Positions 1 to 5,683 of a stretch of DNA of 6,298 bases are shown here, one piece after another. The DNA is from Bacillota bacterium (lineage in GTDB: Bacteria; Bacillota; Clostridia; Lachnospirales; Bianqueaceae). The translations under genes were made by a program, and so were the position numbers. Positions within the stretch are counted from its first letter, which is position 1. Each line of letters opens with the position of its first letter. The stretch lies in assembly GCA_017474705.1 (NCBI GenBank), contig JAFVHC010000222.1:1-6298 (forward strand), given 5' to 3'. The notes beneath the pieces were generated by a model. That model saw only the letters and a list, made by a program, of their open reading frames with translations. It did not search any database and was not told the DNA's origin.

Positions 1-388
1 CATATACGAAACGAGTCATCCAGTCGAACACGCCGTGACCGGTCACTTCCGGCCGTTCAATGACGGTCGGCATAAAGATAAAGAACACAAAGGTGATCAG
101 TTTGGCAAGGATCTCACCGGAGAACACGCGGCAGGTCGTATCCCGCCCATCCCGCATGATGATGATATACCCTGCTGCCCATTGAACAAAAGCAAGTACG
201 TAGACAACGATAAAAGCAGGAATAAAAGGGATCTTCTGATCCAATGCGATATCGATCTCGACCGGCGGCACCGGTGAGAGTTTGCCGATATAAAATACTA
301 AAAAATCGGCGACCCATGTGAGTATAAAGGGGACCACTACAAACGCAGGGATCCATTTCTTGATACGCGCAACCATGCAGTTCGTCAT
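1..388 (-). CDS. PAP2-family membrane protein, 5' portion only (runs off left edge)
   Basis: The first 129 codons are visible; the 3' end lies outside the window. The protein starts with a short basic N-terminus (MTNCMVARIKKW) and has three hydrophobic stretches at about residues 13-34, 55-78 and 92-109, so it is an integral membrane protein. The segment IPFIPAFIVVY (53-63) and the later FMPTVIERPEVTG (105-117) match my recollection of a Bacillota PAP2 (type 2 phosphatidic acid phosphatase-like) subfamily, in which a Pro-Thr-x-x-x-Arg-Pro element precedes the catalytic Ser-x-x-His motif. That catalytic part would lie beyond the edge, so activity cannot be judged; a lipid-phosphate phosphatase or transferase is inferred. 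The start is uncertain: AGAGGAG (391-397) sits only 2 nt before the ATG at 388 and 14 nt before an in-frame ATG at 376. It follows the GH13 gene by 60 bp but has its own promoter. Confidence 0.72.
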   Translation of the reverse strand, partial: MTNCMVARIKKWIPAFVVVPFILTWVADFLVFYIGKLSPVPPVEIDIALDQKIPFIPAFIVVYVLAFVQWAAGYIIIMRDGRDTTCRVFSGEILAKLITFVFFIFMPTVIERPEVTGHGVFDWMTRFVY

Positions 389-390
389 AT

Positions 391-397
391 CTCCTCT
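391..397 (-). promoter_or_regulatory. Ribosome binding site of the PAP2-family gene (start ambiguous)
   Basis: Reads AGAGGAG on the minus strand. The gap to the ATG at 388 is 2 nt, unusually short, and to the in-frame ATG at 376 it is 14 nt, unusually long. The site supports the gene but does not decide between the two starts. Confidence 0.6.
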
Positions 398-408
398 GAT
401 AAATTTCA

Positions 409-426
409 GTGATAATAATATATCAC
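409..426. promoter_or_regulatory. 18-bp perfect dyad over the PAP2 promoter -10, candidate operator
   Basis: The sequence GTGATAATAATATATCAC has 6-bp perfect arms (GTGATA and TATCAC) around an AT-only 6-bp centre. It covers the whole -10 hexamer of the PAP2-gene promoter. Position and symmetry are what a dimeric repressor site would show. The regulator is unknown, and the AT-rich centre could be partly a by-product of the -10 sequence. It is too AT-rich and lacks a T-run, so it is not a convincing terminator for the GH13 gene. Confidence 0.4.
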
Positions 427-445
427 ATTTCTCTGTACAGGACAA
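417..445 (-). promoter_or_regulatory. Sigma-A-type promoter of the PAP2-family gene
   Basis: On the minus strand there is TTGTCC (-35, 440-445), a 17-nt spacer, and TATATT (-10, 417-422) preceded by TGA, an extended -10 element. It lies entirely within the 60-bp gap after the GH13 stop codon and upstream of the ribosome binding site at 391-397, giving an expected leader of about 22 nt. The PAP2-family gene can therefore be expressed independently of the upstream GH13 gene. I see no terminator hairpin between the two genes, so read-through from the GH13 gene is also possible. Confidence 0.7.
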
Positions 446-448
446 CCG

Positions 449-2122
449 TCAATCTGCCTGAAACAGGAGCACGGCGGTCTCATATGGTCTGAGCAGCGCT
501 CCCTGCTTGTCCAGGCGCATGCCTCCGTAGTTGGACAGCAGGAGCCGGCCCTTCTTCAGGTCATACCATGCCGGTGCTTTCCAGCATACTTCTTTCTCCG
601 CAAAAGAACATACCACCAGCAAGCGCTGATCCTTGTTCTTCCGCTCATAGACATACAGTTTGGAAGAGGCACGGTCATATTCCCGGAACGTCCCGTCGGC
701 CACGACCTTGAGCTTCTTGCGCAGGCGGATCGCCTTGCGGTAGAACTGCAGTATGGAATCAGGATCCGCCTCTTCTTCCACCACATTGATCTCTTTATAA
801 TTCTCATTCACATGGAACCAGGGTTCCTGCTCTGAAAAGCCGGCATAACGTTCGGCACTCCACTGCACGGGCGTCCTGGCGGAATCACGCGAAGCGCGGT
901 GATATAACTGCAGGCGCTTTGCTTCCGGCCAGTCCGCATGCTGGTTCAGCGTCTGGATATCCTCGTATTGAGAGACTTCTGTCGGATACCAGTTGGTCAT
1001 GCCGATCTCCTGCCCTTGATAAATGAAGGGCGTGCCCTGCTGGAACAGATACATGGCGGCCAGCATCTTTCCGGATTCCTTCCGGAATGCTTCGCTGCCG
1101 TAACGCGAAATGATGCGCGGATGATCGTGGTTTTCCAGATAGAGCATGTTCCAGGCTTTGCCATACAGCTTGGTCTGCCAGGAAGAATAAGCCTTCTTCA
1201 TGCGGCGCAGAGAAAACGGCATAGGCATAAAGTCTGTGAACAGGCAGTCGGCGCACATGCACTGGAACTGGATCATCATGTCGATGTCACTGCCTTCGGG
1301 CAGATCCGGCGTATCCCAGGCGATGTACTCCAAAGCCCGTTTGGGCGAGACCAGCGGCGCCTCCGCCAAGGTCATGCAGTCGTACTTCGAGAAAACATCC
1401 CGGCGGAACTCCTGCAGGTATTCATGGATGTGCGGACCATGATTGTAGAAACGGATGCCCTTGGATGCCGGCATGAGATGATCGTCCGGCAGGCCTTCCT
1501 TCTTCGAGATGAAGGTGATCACATCCTCGCGGAAGCCGTCGACACCCAGATCCAGCCAGAACTTCAGGATCTTTTTGACTTCTTCGCGGACCAGCGGGTT
1601 GTCCATGTTCAGGTCCGGCTGGCGCACGGCGAACAGGTGCAGATAGTATTCCTGCCGCACCTCGTCCCAGGCCCAGGCTTTGCCTTCGAACATGCTGTCC
1701 CAGTTGTTCGGCTCTTTGCCGTTTTTCCCGGCCGGCCGCCAGATATAATAGTCTGTATAGGGTTCGATCCGCTGGCGGGACATCTGGAACCAGGGATGCG
1801 CATCGCTCGTGTGGTTGACCACCAGATCCATGATGACCTTCATGCCGCGGGCATGCGCCTCATCCAGCACCTTGCAGAACGCTTCCATCCCGCCGTATTC
1901 CTCGGCGATATCCATATAGTCGGAAATATCGTACCCGCAGTCGACGCCGGGTGAAGGATACAAGGGCGAGAACCATATGCCGTCCGCGCCGAGGCTCTTG
2001 ATGTAATCCAGTTTCTCGAGCACGCCGTACAGATCACCCATGCCGTCGCCGTTACCGTCCTTGAAACTGCGCGGCCAGATCTGATAAAACACAGCGTTTT
2101 TATACCAACGGGTCCGTTCCAT
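449..2122 (-). CDS. GH13 alpha-glucosidase, oligo-1,6-glucosidase type
   Basis: This complete 557-residue cytoplasmic enzyme has no signal peptide and is about the usual length for oligo-1,6-glucosidases (MalL/DexB type). It hydrolyses terminal alpha-glucosidic bonds in small sugars. Visible GH13 landmarks: a calcium-loop-like DGNGDGMGD at 22-30; DLVVNH at 99-104 (region I); GFREDV at 196-201 (region II, nucleophile Asp200); LAEAP at 252-256 (region III, acid/base Glu254); ENHDHPR at 330-336 (region IV, Asp333); and ARTPVQW at 415-421. A C-terminal beta domain follows from about 480. In this group Val after the nucleophile (Val201) is associated with alpha-1,6 preference, so isomaltose or isomalto-oligosaccharides are the best guess; trehalose-6-phosphate or sucrose activity is less likely. 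The start is fixed by AAAGGGGG at 8 nt spacing. It is separated from metG by a terminator and a 147-bp gap. Oddities are His334 where Gln is commoner and a Cys cluster (288, 290, 293). Confidence 0.93.
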   Translation of the reverse strand: MERTRWYKNAVFYQIWPRSFKDGNGDGMGDLYGVLEKLDYIKSLGADGIWFSPLYPSPGVDCGYDISDYMDIAEEYGGMEAFCKVLDEAHARGMKVIMDLVVNHTSDAHPWFQMSRQRIEPYTDYYIWRPAGKNGKEPNNWDSMFEGKAWAWDEVRQEYYLHLFAVRQPDLNMDNPLVREEVKKILKFWLDLGVDGFREDVITFISKKEGLPDDHLMPASKGIRFYNHGPHIHEYLQEFRRDVFSKYDCMTLAEAPLVSPKRALEYIAWDTPDLPEGSDIDMMIQFQCMCADCLFTDFMPMPFSLRRMKKAYSSWQTKLYGKAWNMLYLENHDHPRIISRYGSEAFRKESGKMLAAMYLFQQGTPFIYQGQEIGMTNWYPTEVSQYEDIQTLNQHADWPEAKRLQLYHRASRDSARTPVQWSAERYAGFSEQEPWFHVNENYKEINVVEEEADPDSILQFYRKAIRLRKKLKVVADGTFREYDRASSKLYVYERKNKDQRLLVVCSFAEKEVCWKAPAWYDLKKGRLLLSNYGGMRLDKQGALLRPYETAVLLFQAD

Positions 2123-2130
2123 GATCCGAT

Positions 2131-2138
2131 CCCCCTTT
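2131..2138 (-). promoter_or_regulatory. Ribosome binding site of the GH13 gene
   Basis: Reads AAAGGGGG on the minus strand, 8 nt before the ATG at 2120-2122. Strength and spacing support that ATG as the start. Confidence 0.75.
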
Positions 2139-2143
2139 AGATA

Positions 2144-2166
2144 GCCTTCGAATTCGCCGAAGGCGA
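2144..2166 (-). other. Overlapping alternative hairpins just upstream of the GH13 ribosome binding site
   Basis: Arms GCCTTCG (2144-2150) and CGAAGGC (2158-2164) form a 7-bp stem with a 7-nt loop. An alternative stem uses TCGCC (2154-2158) and GGCGA (2162-2166) with a 3-nt loop. They share bases and cannot coexist. The first ends 5 nt from the ribosome binding site, so it could influence translation of the GH13 gene. There is no T-run after it, so it is not an intrinsic terminator. The functional role is inference. Confidence 0.4.
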
Positions 2167-2171
2167 TTTGT

Positions 2172-2217
2172 CATGTGCCTCAAATATGGTCATTCAGCAA
2201 TCATGTGATGGCACATG
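2172..2217. repeat. Three CATGTG/CACATG half-sites in the metG-GH13 gap
   Basis: CATGTG occurs at 2172-2177 and again at 2202-2207, 30 bp apart, and its complement CACATG occurs at 2212-2217. The last two form a 16-bp dyad (CATGTG, 4-nt centre, CACATG). The first and last extend to 8-bp complementary arms (CATGTGCC at 2172-2179, GGCACATG at 2210-2217). This could be a set of operator half-sites or mutually exclusive RNA hairpins in the leader of the GH13 transcript. No protein is identified that would bind it. Confidence 0.4.
2190..2216 (-). CDS. Possible 8-codon leader ORF (MCHHMIAE) ahead of the GH13 gene
   Basis: On the minus strand a near-perfect AAAGGAGGA (2218-2226) is followed after one base by ATG TGC CAT CAC ATG ATT GCT GAA TGA. 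The ribosome binding site is stronger than that of most full genes here, and the ORF overlaps the CATGTG repeats, which is the arrangement of a translated leader peptide. Against this, the gap to the first ATG is too short (2 nt from AGGAGG), the gap to the second ATG (2204) is 14 nt, and no promoter is evident. It may simply be the relic of a former gene start. Treat it as a candidate only. Confidence 0.2.
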   Translation of the reverse strand: MCHHMIAE

Positions 2218-2229
2218 TCCTCCTTTATG

Positions 2230-2265
2230 AAAAATGGTGTCGGAAGCCTTTCCAACACCATTTTT
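2230..2265 (-). terminator. Intrinsic terminator of metG
   Basis: Left arm 2230-2245 and right arm 2250-2265 pair over 15 of 16 positions: 11 bp (AAAAATGGTGT with ACACCATTTTT), one C/A mismatch, then 4 bp, closed by a GCCT loop. Read leftward, the stem ends in TTTTT. The hairpin begins 4 bases after the metG stop codon. Because it is flanked by A and T runs on both sides it could also stop rightward transcription, but nothing to its left is transcribed rightward. Confidence 0.85.
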
Positions 2266-2269
2266 AGTT

Positions 2270-4246
2270 TTAGTGTACTTCGCCGCCGGAAGCGATGTTC
2301 TGCTCCGGTGACACGATGCAGAATCGATCCTCGCCGTCTTCGGTATAGTCGGCGCACAGGATCATGCCCTGGGATTCGTAGCCGCACAAAGTGACCGGTT
2401 TCAGGTTGGTCACCACGACGACTTTCTTGCCCACGAACTGCTCCGGATCATACTGCTTGGCGATGCCGGATACGATCTGCCGCACTTCGGGACCGATCTT
2501 CACCTGGGAGACCAGGAGCTTCTTCGCCTTCTTGATCCGCTCACAGGCGATGACTTCGCCCACGCGCATCTCGATCTTGTCGAATTCATCGATCGTGATC
2601 TCGTCTTTATGTGTCAGCGGCTCTTCTTCAGGCTCTGCAGCCTCTTCTTCTGCCTTGTTGTCGGCCTCGACCTGCTCCATGAGCTTCTTTTCATCGATGC
2701 GGGCAAACAGCGGAGACGCCTCGCCGGTGGTCATGCCGGCCGGCAGCGCACCGAAAGTCTCCAGAGAATCCAACTCGGTCAGTTCTTCGGAGATGCCCAG
2801 CTGCTCAACGATCTTCGCGCCGGTCTCCGGCAGGAACGGGCTCAGCAGCACTCCAATGTAACGGATGCCTTCCAGCAGCGTGTACAGCACGGTGCCCAGG
2901 CGTTCCGCCGTGGCCTTGTCCTCCAGGTTCTTGCCCAGGGTCCAGGGGGTGGTCTCATCGATATATTTGTTCAGGCGGCGGGCAAAGGCAGTGATCTCTT
3001 CCAGAGCTTCCGCCGTACGGTACTCTTTCATCTTCTCGACGACGGTCTGCACCATCTGCAAGGCCTGCGCCTTGACTTCTTCATCCAGCGGATCGCCGGC
3101 TGTCGGCGCCTGTACCACAGAACCGAAATACTTCTTGTTCATGGAGATGGTCCGGTTGACCAGATTGCCGATGGTGTTGGCCAGATCGGAATTGTAGCGG
3201 CTGATCAGATCCTCGTAGGTGATATTGCCGTCGTTGGCGTAGGGCATCTCGCGCAGCAGGTAATAACGCACGCCGTCCACGCCGAAATAACGGACCAGAT
3301 CGTCCGCGTACATGACGTTGCCGACGGATTTGCTCATCTTGGAACCGTTCATCAGCAGCCACGGATGGCCGAAGACCTGCTTGGGCATGGGCAGTCCCAG
3401 TGCCTTCAGGAAGATGGGCCAATAAATGGTATGGAAGCGCAGGATGTCCTTGCCGATGATGTGCACGTCGGCCGGCCAGTACTTCTTGAACCGCTCGGAT
3501 GGATCGTCGATATCATAACCCAGGGCGGTGATGTAGTTGCTCAGCGCGTCCAGCCAGACGTAGATCACGTGTTTCGGATCGAAATCCACCTGGATGCCCC
3601 AGGTAAAGGACGTACGGGATACGCACAGATCCTGCAGACCCGGCTTGAGGAAATTGTTGACCATTTCCTTCTTGCGGGCTTCCGGAGTGATGAAATCCGG
3701 ATGGTCCTCGATATACTGCATCAGCCAGTCCTGATACTTGCTCATTTTAAAGAAGTAGGACTCTTCTTTGGTCATCTCCACAGGGCGGCCGCAGTCCGGG
3801 CACTTTCCGTCCACCAGCTGTGTCGTCGTGAAGAAAGATTCGCAAGGCACACAGTACCAGCCTTCGTATTCGCTCTTGTAGATGTCGCCCTGATCGTAGA
3901 ACTTTTTGAAGATCTTCCGGAGCTGGTCCTCATGATACTGATCGGTGGTGCGGATGAAATAGTCGTAACTGGTGTTCATGGTATCCCAGATACCGCGCAC
4001 TTCGCCGGAGACCCGGTCCACCCACTCTTTCGGAGTGACGCCCTGCTCTTCCGCGTTGAGCTGGATCTTCTGACCATGCTCATCCGTACCGGTGCAGAAA
4101 AAGACATCGTAGCCTTCCATCCTGCGGAACCGGGCGATGGCATCGGAAAACACGATCTCATACGTGTTGCCGATGTGCGGCTTTCTGGAAGTATAGGCGA
4201 TCGCCGTCGTCAGATAATATTTCCCTTTGTCTGCTTTGATCTTCAT
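2270..4246 (-). CDS. metG: Methionyl-tRNA synthetase with C-terminal tRNA-binding domain
   Basis: This 658-residue class I synthetase charges initiator and elongator tRNA-Met with methionine in the cytoplasm. Visible features: the HIGH-type motif HIGN at 24-27; a connective-peptide zinc knuckle with Cys132, Cys135, Cys149 and Cys152; WLDALSNYI at 231-239; the KMSKS loop at 303-307; an anticodon-binding helical domain from about 340 to 525; a Glu-rich linker at about 527-548; and a C-terminal EMAP/Trbp111-like tRNA-binding domain from about 550 to 658, which mediates dimerisation and tRNA affinity in this family. Length and order match the Bacillota two-domain form. The start at 4246 is chosen because AAGAAGG lies 8 nt upstream; an in-frame ATG at 4294 would precede the promoter -10 and add 16 non-homologous-looking residues. 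It has its own promoter and terminator, so it is a single-gene unit. Confidence 0.98.
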   Translation of the reverse strand: MKIKADKGKYYLTTAIAYTSRKPHIGNTYEIVFSDAIARFRRMEGYDVFFCTGTDEHGQKIQLNAEEQGVTPKEWVDRVSGEVRGIWDTMNTSYDYFIRTTDQYHEDQLRKIFKKFYDQGDIYKSEYEGWYCVPCESFFTTTQLVDGKCPDCGRPVEMTKEESYFFKMSKYQDWLMQYIEDHPDFITPEARKKEMVNNFLKPGLQDLCVSRTSFTWGIQVDFDPKHVIYVWLDALSNYITALGYDIDDPSERFKKYWPADVHIIGKDILRFHTIYWPIFLKALGLPMPKQVFGHPWLLMNGSKMSKSVGNVMYADDLVRYFGVDGVRYYLLREMPYANDGNITYEDLISRYNSDLANTIGNLVNRTISMNKKYFGSVVQAPTAGDPLDEEVKAQALQMVQTVVEKMKEYRTAEALEEITAFARRLNKYIDETTPWTLGKNLEDKATAERLGTVLYTLLEGIRYIGVLLSPFLPETGAKIVEQLGISEELTELDSLETFGALPAGMTTGEASPLFARIDEKKLMEQVEADNKAEEEAAEPEEEPLTHKDEITIDEFDKIEMRVGEVIACERIKKAKKLLVSQVKIGPEVRQIVSGIAKQYDPEQFVGKKVVVVTNLKPVTLCGYESQGMILCADYTEDGEDRFCIVSPEQNIASGGEVH

Positions 4247-4254
4247 GTATCTTA

Positions 4255-4261
4255 CCTTCTT
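4255..4261 (-). promoter_or_regulatory. Ribosome binding site deciding the metG start
   Basis: Reads AAGAAGG on the minus strand, 8 nt before the ATG at 4244-4246. It favours this start over the upstream in-frame ATG at 4294, which has no comparable site. Confidence 0.75.
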
Positions 4262-4284
4262 ATTGCTTAGGATTCGTAAAGATG

Positions 4285-4313
4285 ATGATACCACATTCTA
4301 CATGGAAAAACAA
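4285..4313 (-). promoter_or_regulatory. metG promoter (sigma-A, extended -10)
   Basis: On the minus strand there is TTGTTT (-35, 4308-4313), a 17-nt spacer, and TATCAT (-10, 4285-4290) preceded by TGG, an extended -10. Transcription is expected to start near 4278, giving a leader of about 32 nt, too short for a T-box or S-box riboswitch. Confidence 0.75.
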
Positions 4314-4337
4314 CCGGGAGTTTTACTGTATTACACG

Positions 4338-4366
4338 TTGTCTCGGCCTCTCAGGTTTGTTATAAT
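4338..4366 (+). promoter_or_regulatory. Promoter of the GH125/UvrA-like operon (sigma-A, extended -10)
   Basis: TTGTCT (-35, 4338-4343), a 17-nt spacer and a perfect TATAAT (-10, 4361-4366) preceded by TGT. This is a strong consensus-like promoter, with the start expected near 4373 and a leader of about 30 nt. It is back-to-back with the metG promoter; only 24 bp separate the two -35 elements. Confidence 0.85.
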
Positions 4367-4384
4367 ACCCATGATCCGATCTTG

Positions 4385-4391
4385 AAAGGAG
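4385..4391 (+). promoter_or_regulatory. Ribosome binding site of the GH125 gene
   Basis: AAAGGAG, 12 nt before the ATG at 4404. The spacing is longer than usual, but no other in-frame ATG, GTG or TTG lies between the site and 4404. Confidence 0.7.
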
Positions 4392-4403
4392 CGAAACCTG
4401 CCC

Positions 4404-5666
4404 ATGCAGCCGATACCGCAGATCCTGAGACAGGCCGCCGAACAGCTTGCCCGGAAGATGGAGACCCGTTTTCCGGCCCTCGCGCCTCTGGCCGCCCCAT
4501 GCTTTTTGAATACCATAGAAACCACCGTCACGGTCGGACCCGACGGGTCTGCTTTCGTCATCACCGGCGATATCCCGGCCATGTGGCTGCGGGACAGCGC
4601 CGCCCAGGTACGGCCGTATACCGCGTTCGCTTCCGATCCGGAGGTGGCCGCCCTACTGCGGCAGGTCATCGCCCGGCAGGTCTTCTGCGTCCTGCTGGAT
4701 CCTTACGCCAACGCCTTCAACAGTTTCGCCAGCGGCGCCTGCTGGGAGTGGGACGACACCGACTTCATCAGCCCCTGGGTCTGGGAGCGCAAATATGAGG
4801 TGGATTCCCTCTGCGCTCCGCTCTTTCTATCCTACGATTACTACACGGCCACCGGCGATCTCTCCATCTGCACGGATGAATGGAAGCAGATGCTGGAGCT
4901 GATCCTGGAAGTCTTTACAAGGGAGCAGTATCACGAGGACTCCCCCTATTATTTCATCCGGAAGAACTGTCCTCCATCCGATACGCTGCCTGCTCAGGGG
5001 CGCGGAACACCGGTCGGCTATACGGGCATGACCTGGTCCGGCTTCCGTCCATCCGACGATGCCTGCCAGTACGGGTACCTCATTCCTTCCAACATGATGG
5101 CCGTCGTGGCACTGCGGCACGCAGCGGATCTGGTGGAAGCCGCTTATCAAGATGATGACCTGGCCGTCCGCGCCATCGATCTTGCCAATCAGATCGACGA
5201 GGGGATCCAGACCTACGGCCTCTATGAACACCCGAAATTTGGCACGATCTATGCCTACGAGACCGACGGTCTGGGCAATTACAACCTGATGGACGACGCC
5301 AACGTGCCCTCGCTCCTCTCCATCCCCTATTTAGGCTATACCGACACGGACGATCCGGTCTACCAGAATACCCGCCGTTTCCTGCTGTCGCACGATAATC
5401 CCTATTATTTCATTGGCGAAGCAGCCAGGGGCATCGGCAGCCCGCACACCCCGCCGCGCTACATCTGGCACATCAGCCTGATCATGCAGATCCTGACGTC
5501 CACGGATCCGGCGGAGATCGAGTCGCTGCTTGGCACTCTGGCGCGCACCCACGCCGGCACCAACCTCATGCACGAAGGGTTCCATGCGGATGATCCCACC
5601 CGCTTCACCCGGCCCTGGTTCGCCTGGGCCAATACGCTATTCGCTCAGATGCTCATGACGCTCTAA
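4404..5666 (+). CDS. GH125 exo-alpha-1,6-mannosidase (former DUF1237)
   Basis: This complete 420-residue protein has no signal peptide or membrane segment, so it is cytoplasmic. Family GH125 enzymes are metal-independent inverting mannosidases that remove terminal alpha-1,6-linked mannose from N-glycan-like oligosaccharides. The family signature GDIPAMWLRDSAAQVRPY is at 55-72, followed by FNSFASGACWEWDDTD (105-120), WERKYEVDSL (127-136), GMTWSGFRPSDDA (208-220) and HEGFHADDPTRFTRPWFAWAN (390-410). From recalled work on the Clostridium perfringens enzyme, the acid is an Asp in the FRPSDD motif and the base is the Glu in HEGFH; here these are Asp218 and Glu391, with the same separation as I recall for that protein. 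All substrate-site motifs look intact. It is first in an operon with the UvrA-like gene 17 bp downstream. No GH38, GH92 or sugar transporter is visible nearby, so the substrate source is not shown. The product name is firm; the physiological role is inferred. Confidence 0.95.
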   Translation: MQPIPQILRQAAEQLARKMETRFPALAPLAAPCFLNTIETTVTVGPDGSAFVITGDIPAMWLRDSAAQVRPYTAFASDPEVAALLRQVIARQVFCVLLDPYANAFNSFASGACWEWDDTDFISPWVWERKYEVDSLCAPLFLSYDYYTATGDLSICTDEWKQMLELILEVFTREQYHEDSPYYFIRKNCPPSDTLPAQGRGTPVGYTGMTWSGFRPSDDACQYGYLIPSNMMAVVALRHAADLVEAAYQDDDLAVRAIDLANQIDEGIQTYGLYEHPKFGTIYAYETDGLGNYNLMDDANVPSLLSIPYLGYTDTDDPVYQNTRRFLLSHDNPYYFIGEAARGIGSPHTPPRYIWHISLIMQILTSTDPAEIESLLGTLARTHAGTNLMHEGFHADDPTRFTRPWFAWANTLFAQMLMTL

Positions 5667-5671
5667 GGAGG
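5665..5671 (+). promoter_or_regulatory. Ribosome binding site of the UvrA-like gene, overlapping the GH125 stop codon
   Basis: AAGGAGG shares its first two A bases with the TAA stop of the GH125 gene and lies 12 nt before the ATG at 5684. The overlap allows translational coupling and supports a shared transcript. Confidence 0.75.
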
Positions 5672-5683
5672 ACGATAGAACCC

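Noticed and set aside
114..356. Leftward 80-codon frame inside the PAP2 region, and a rightward one at 35-277.
   Set aside because: Both overlap the PAP2 frame, which alone shows membrane segments, family-like motifs, a ribosome binding site and a promoter.
938..1954. Rightward open frame (about 338 codons) antisense to the GH13 gene.
   Set aside because: Same shadow pattern: it lies wholly inside the GH13 gene, which has all its catalytic motifs in the other strand, and it resembles no family.
2123..2229. Sigma-A promoter or catabolite-responsive (cre) element directly before the GH13 gene.
   Set aside because: I tried several -35/-10 pairings on the minus strand (for example TTGCTG or TTTGAG as -35) and none had an acceptable -10 at 16-18 nt. 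No match to the cre consensus was found.
2609..4270. Long rightward open frame (about 553 codons) fully antisense to metG.
   Set aside because: Its translation is rich in His, Gln, Val and Arg without any recognisable domain, and it mirrors metG codons. It is a codon-bias shadow of a certain gene, with no ribosome binding site of its own.
4247..4294. Extended metG start at 4294 and a possible T-box or S-box leader.
   Set aside because: The 4294 ATG lies upstream of the likely promoter -10, and a good ribosome binding site serves 4246. The roughly 32-nt leader is too short for either riboregulator.
4331..4669. Leftward open frame overlapping the start of the GH125 gene.
   Set aside because: It runs antisense to clear GH125 motifs and across the operon promoter, and has no recognisable domain.
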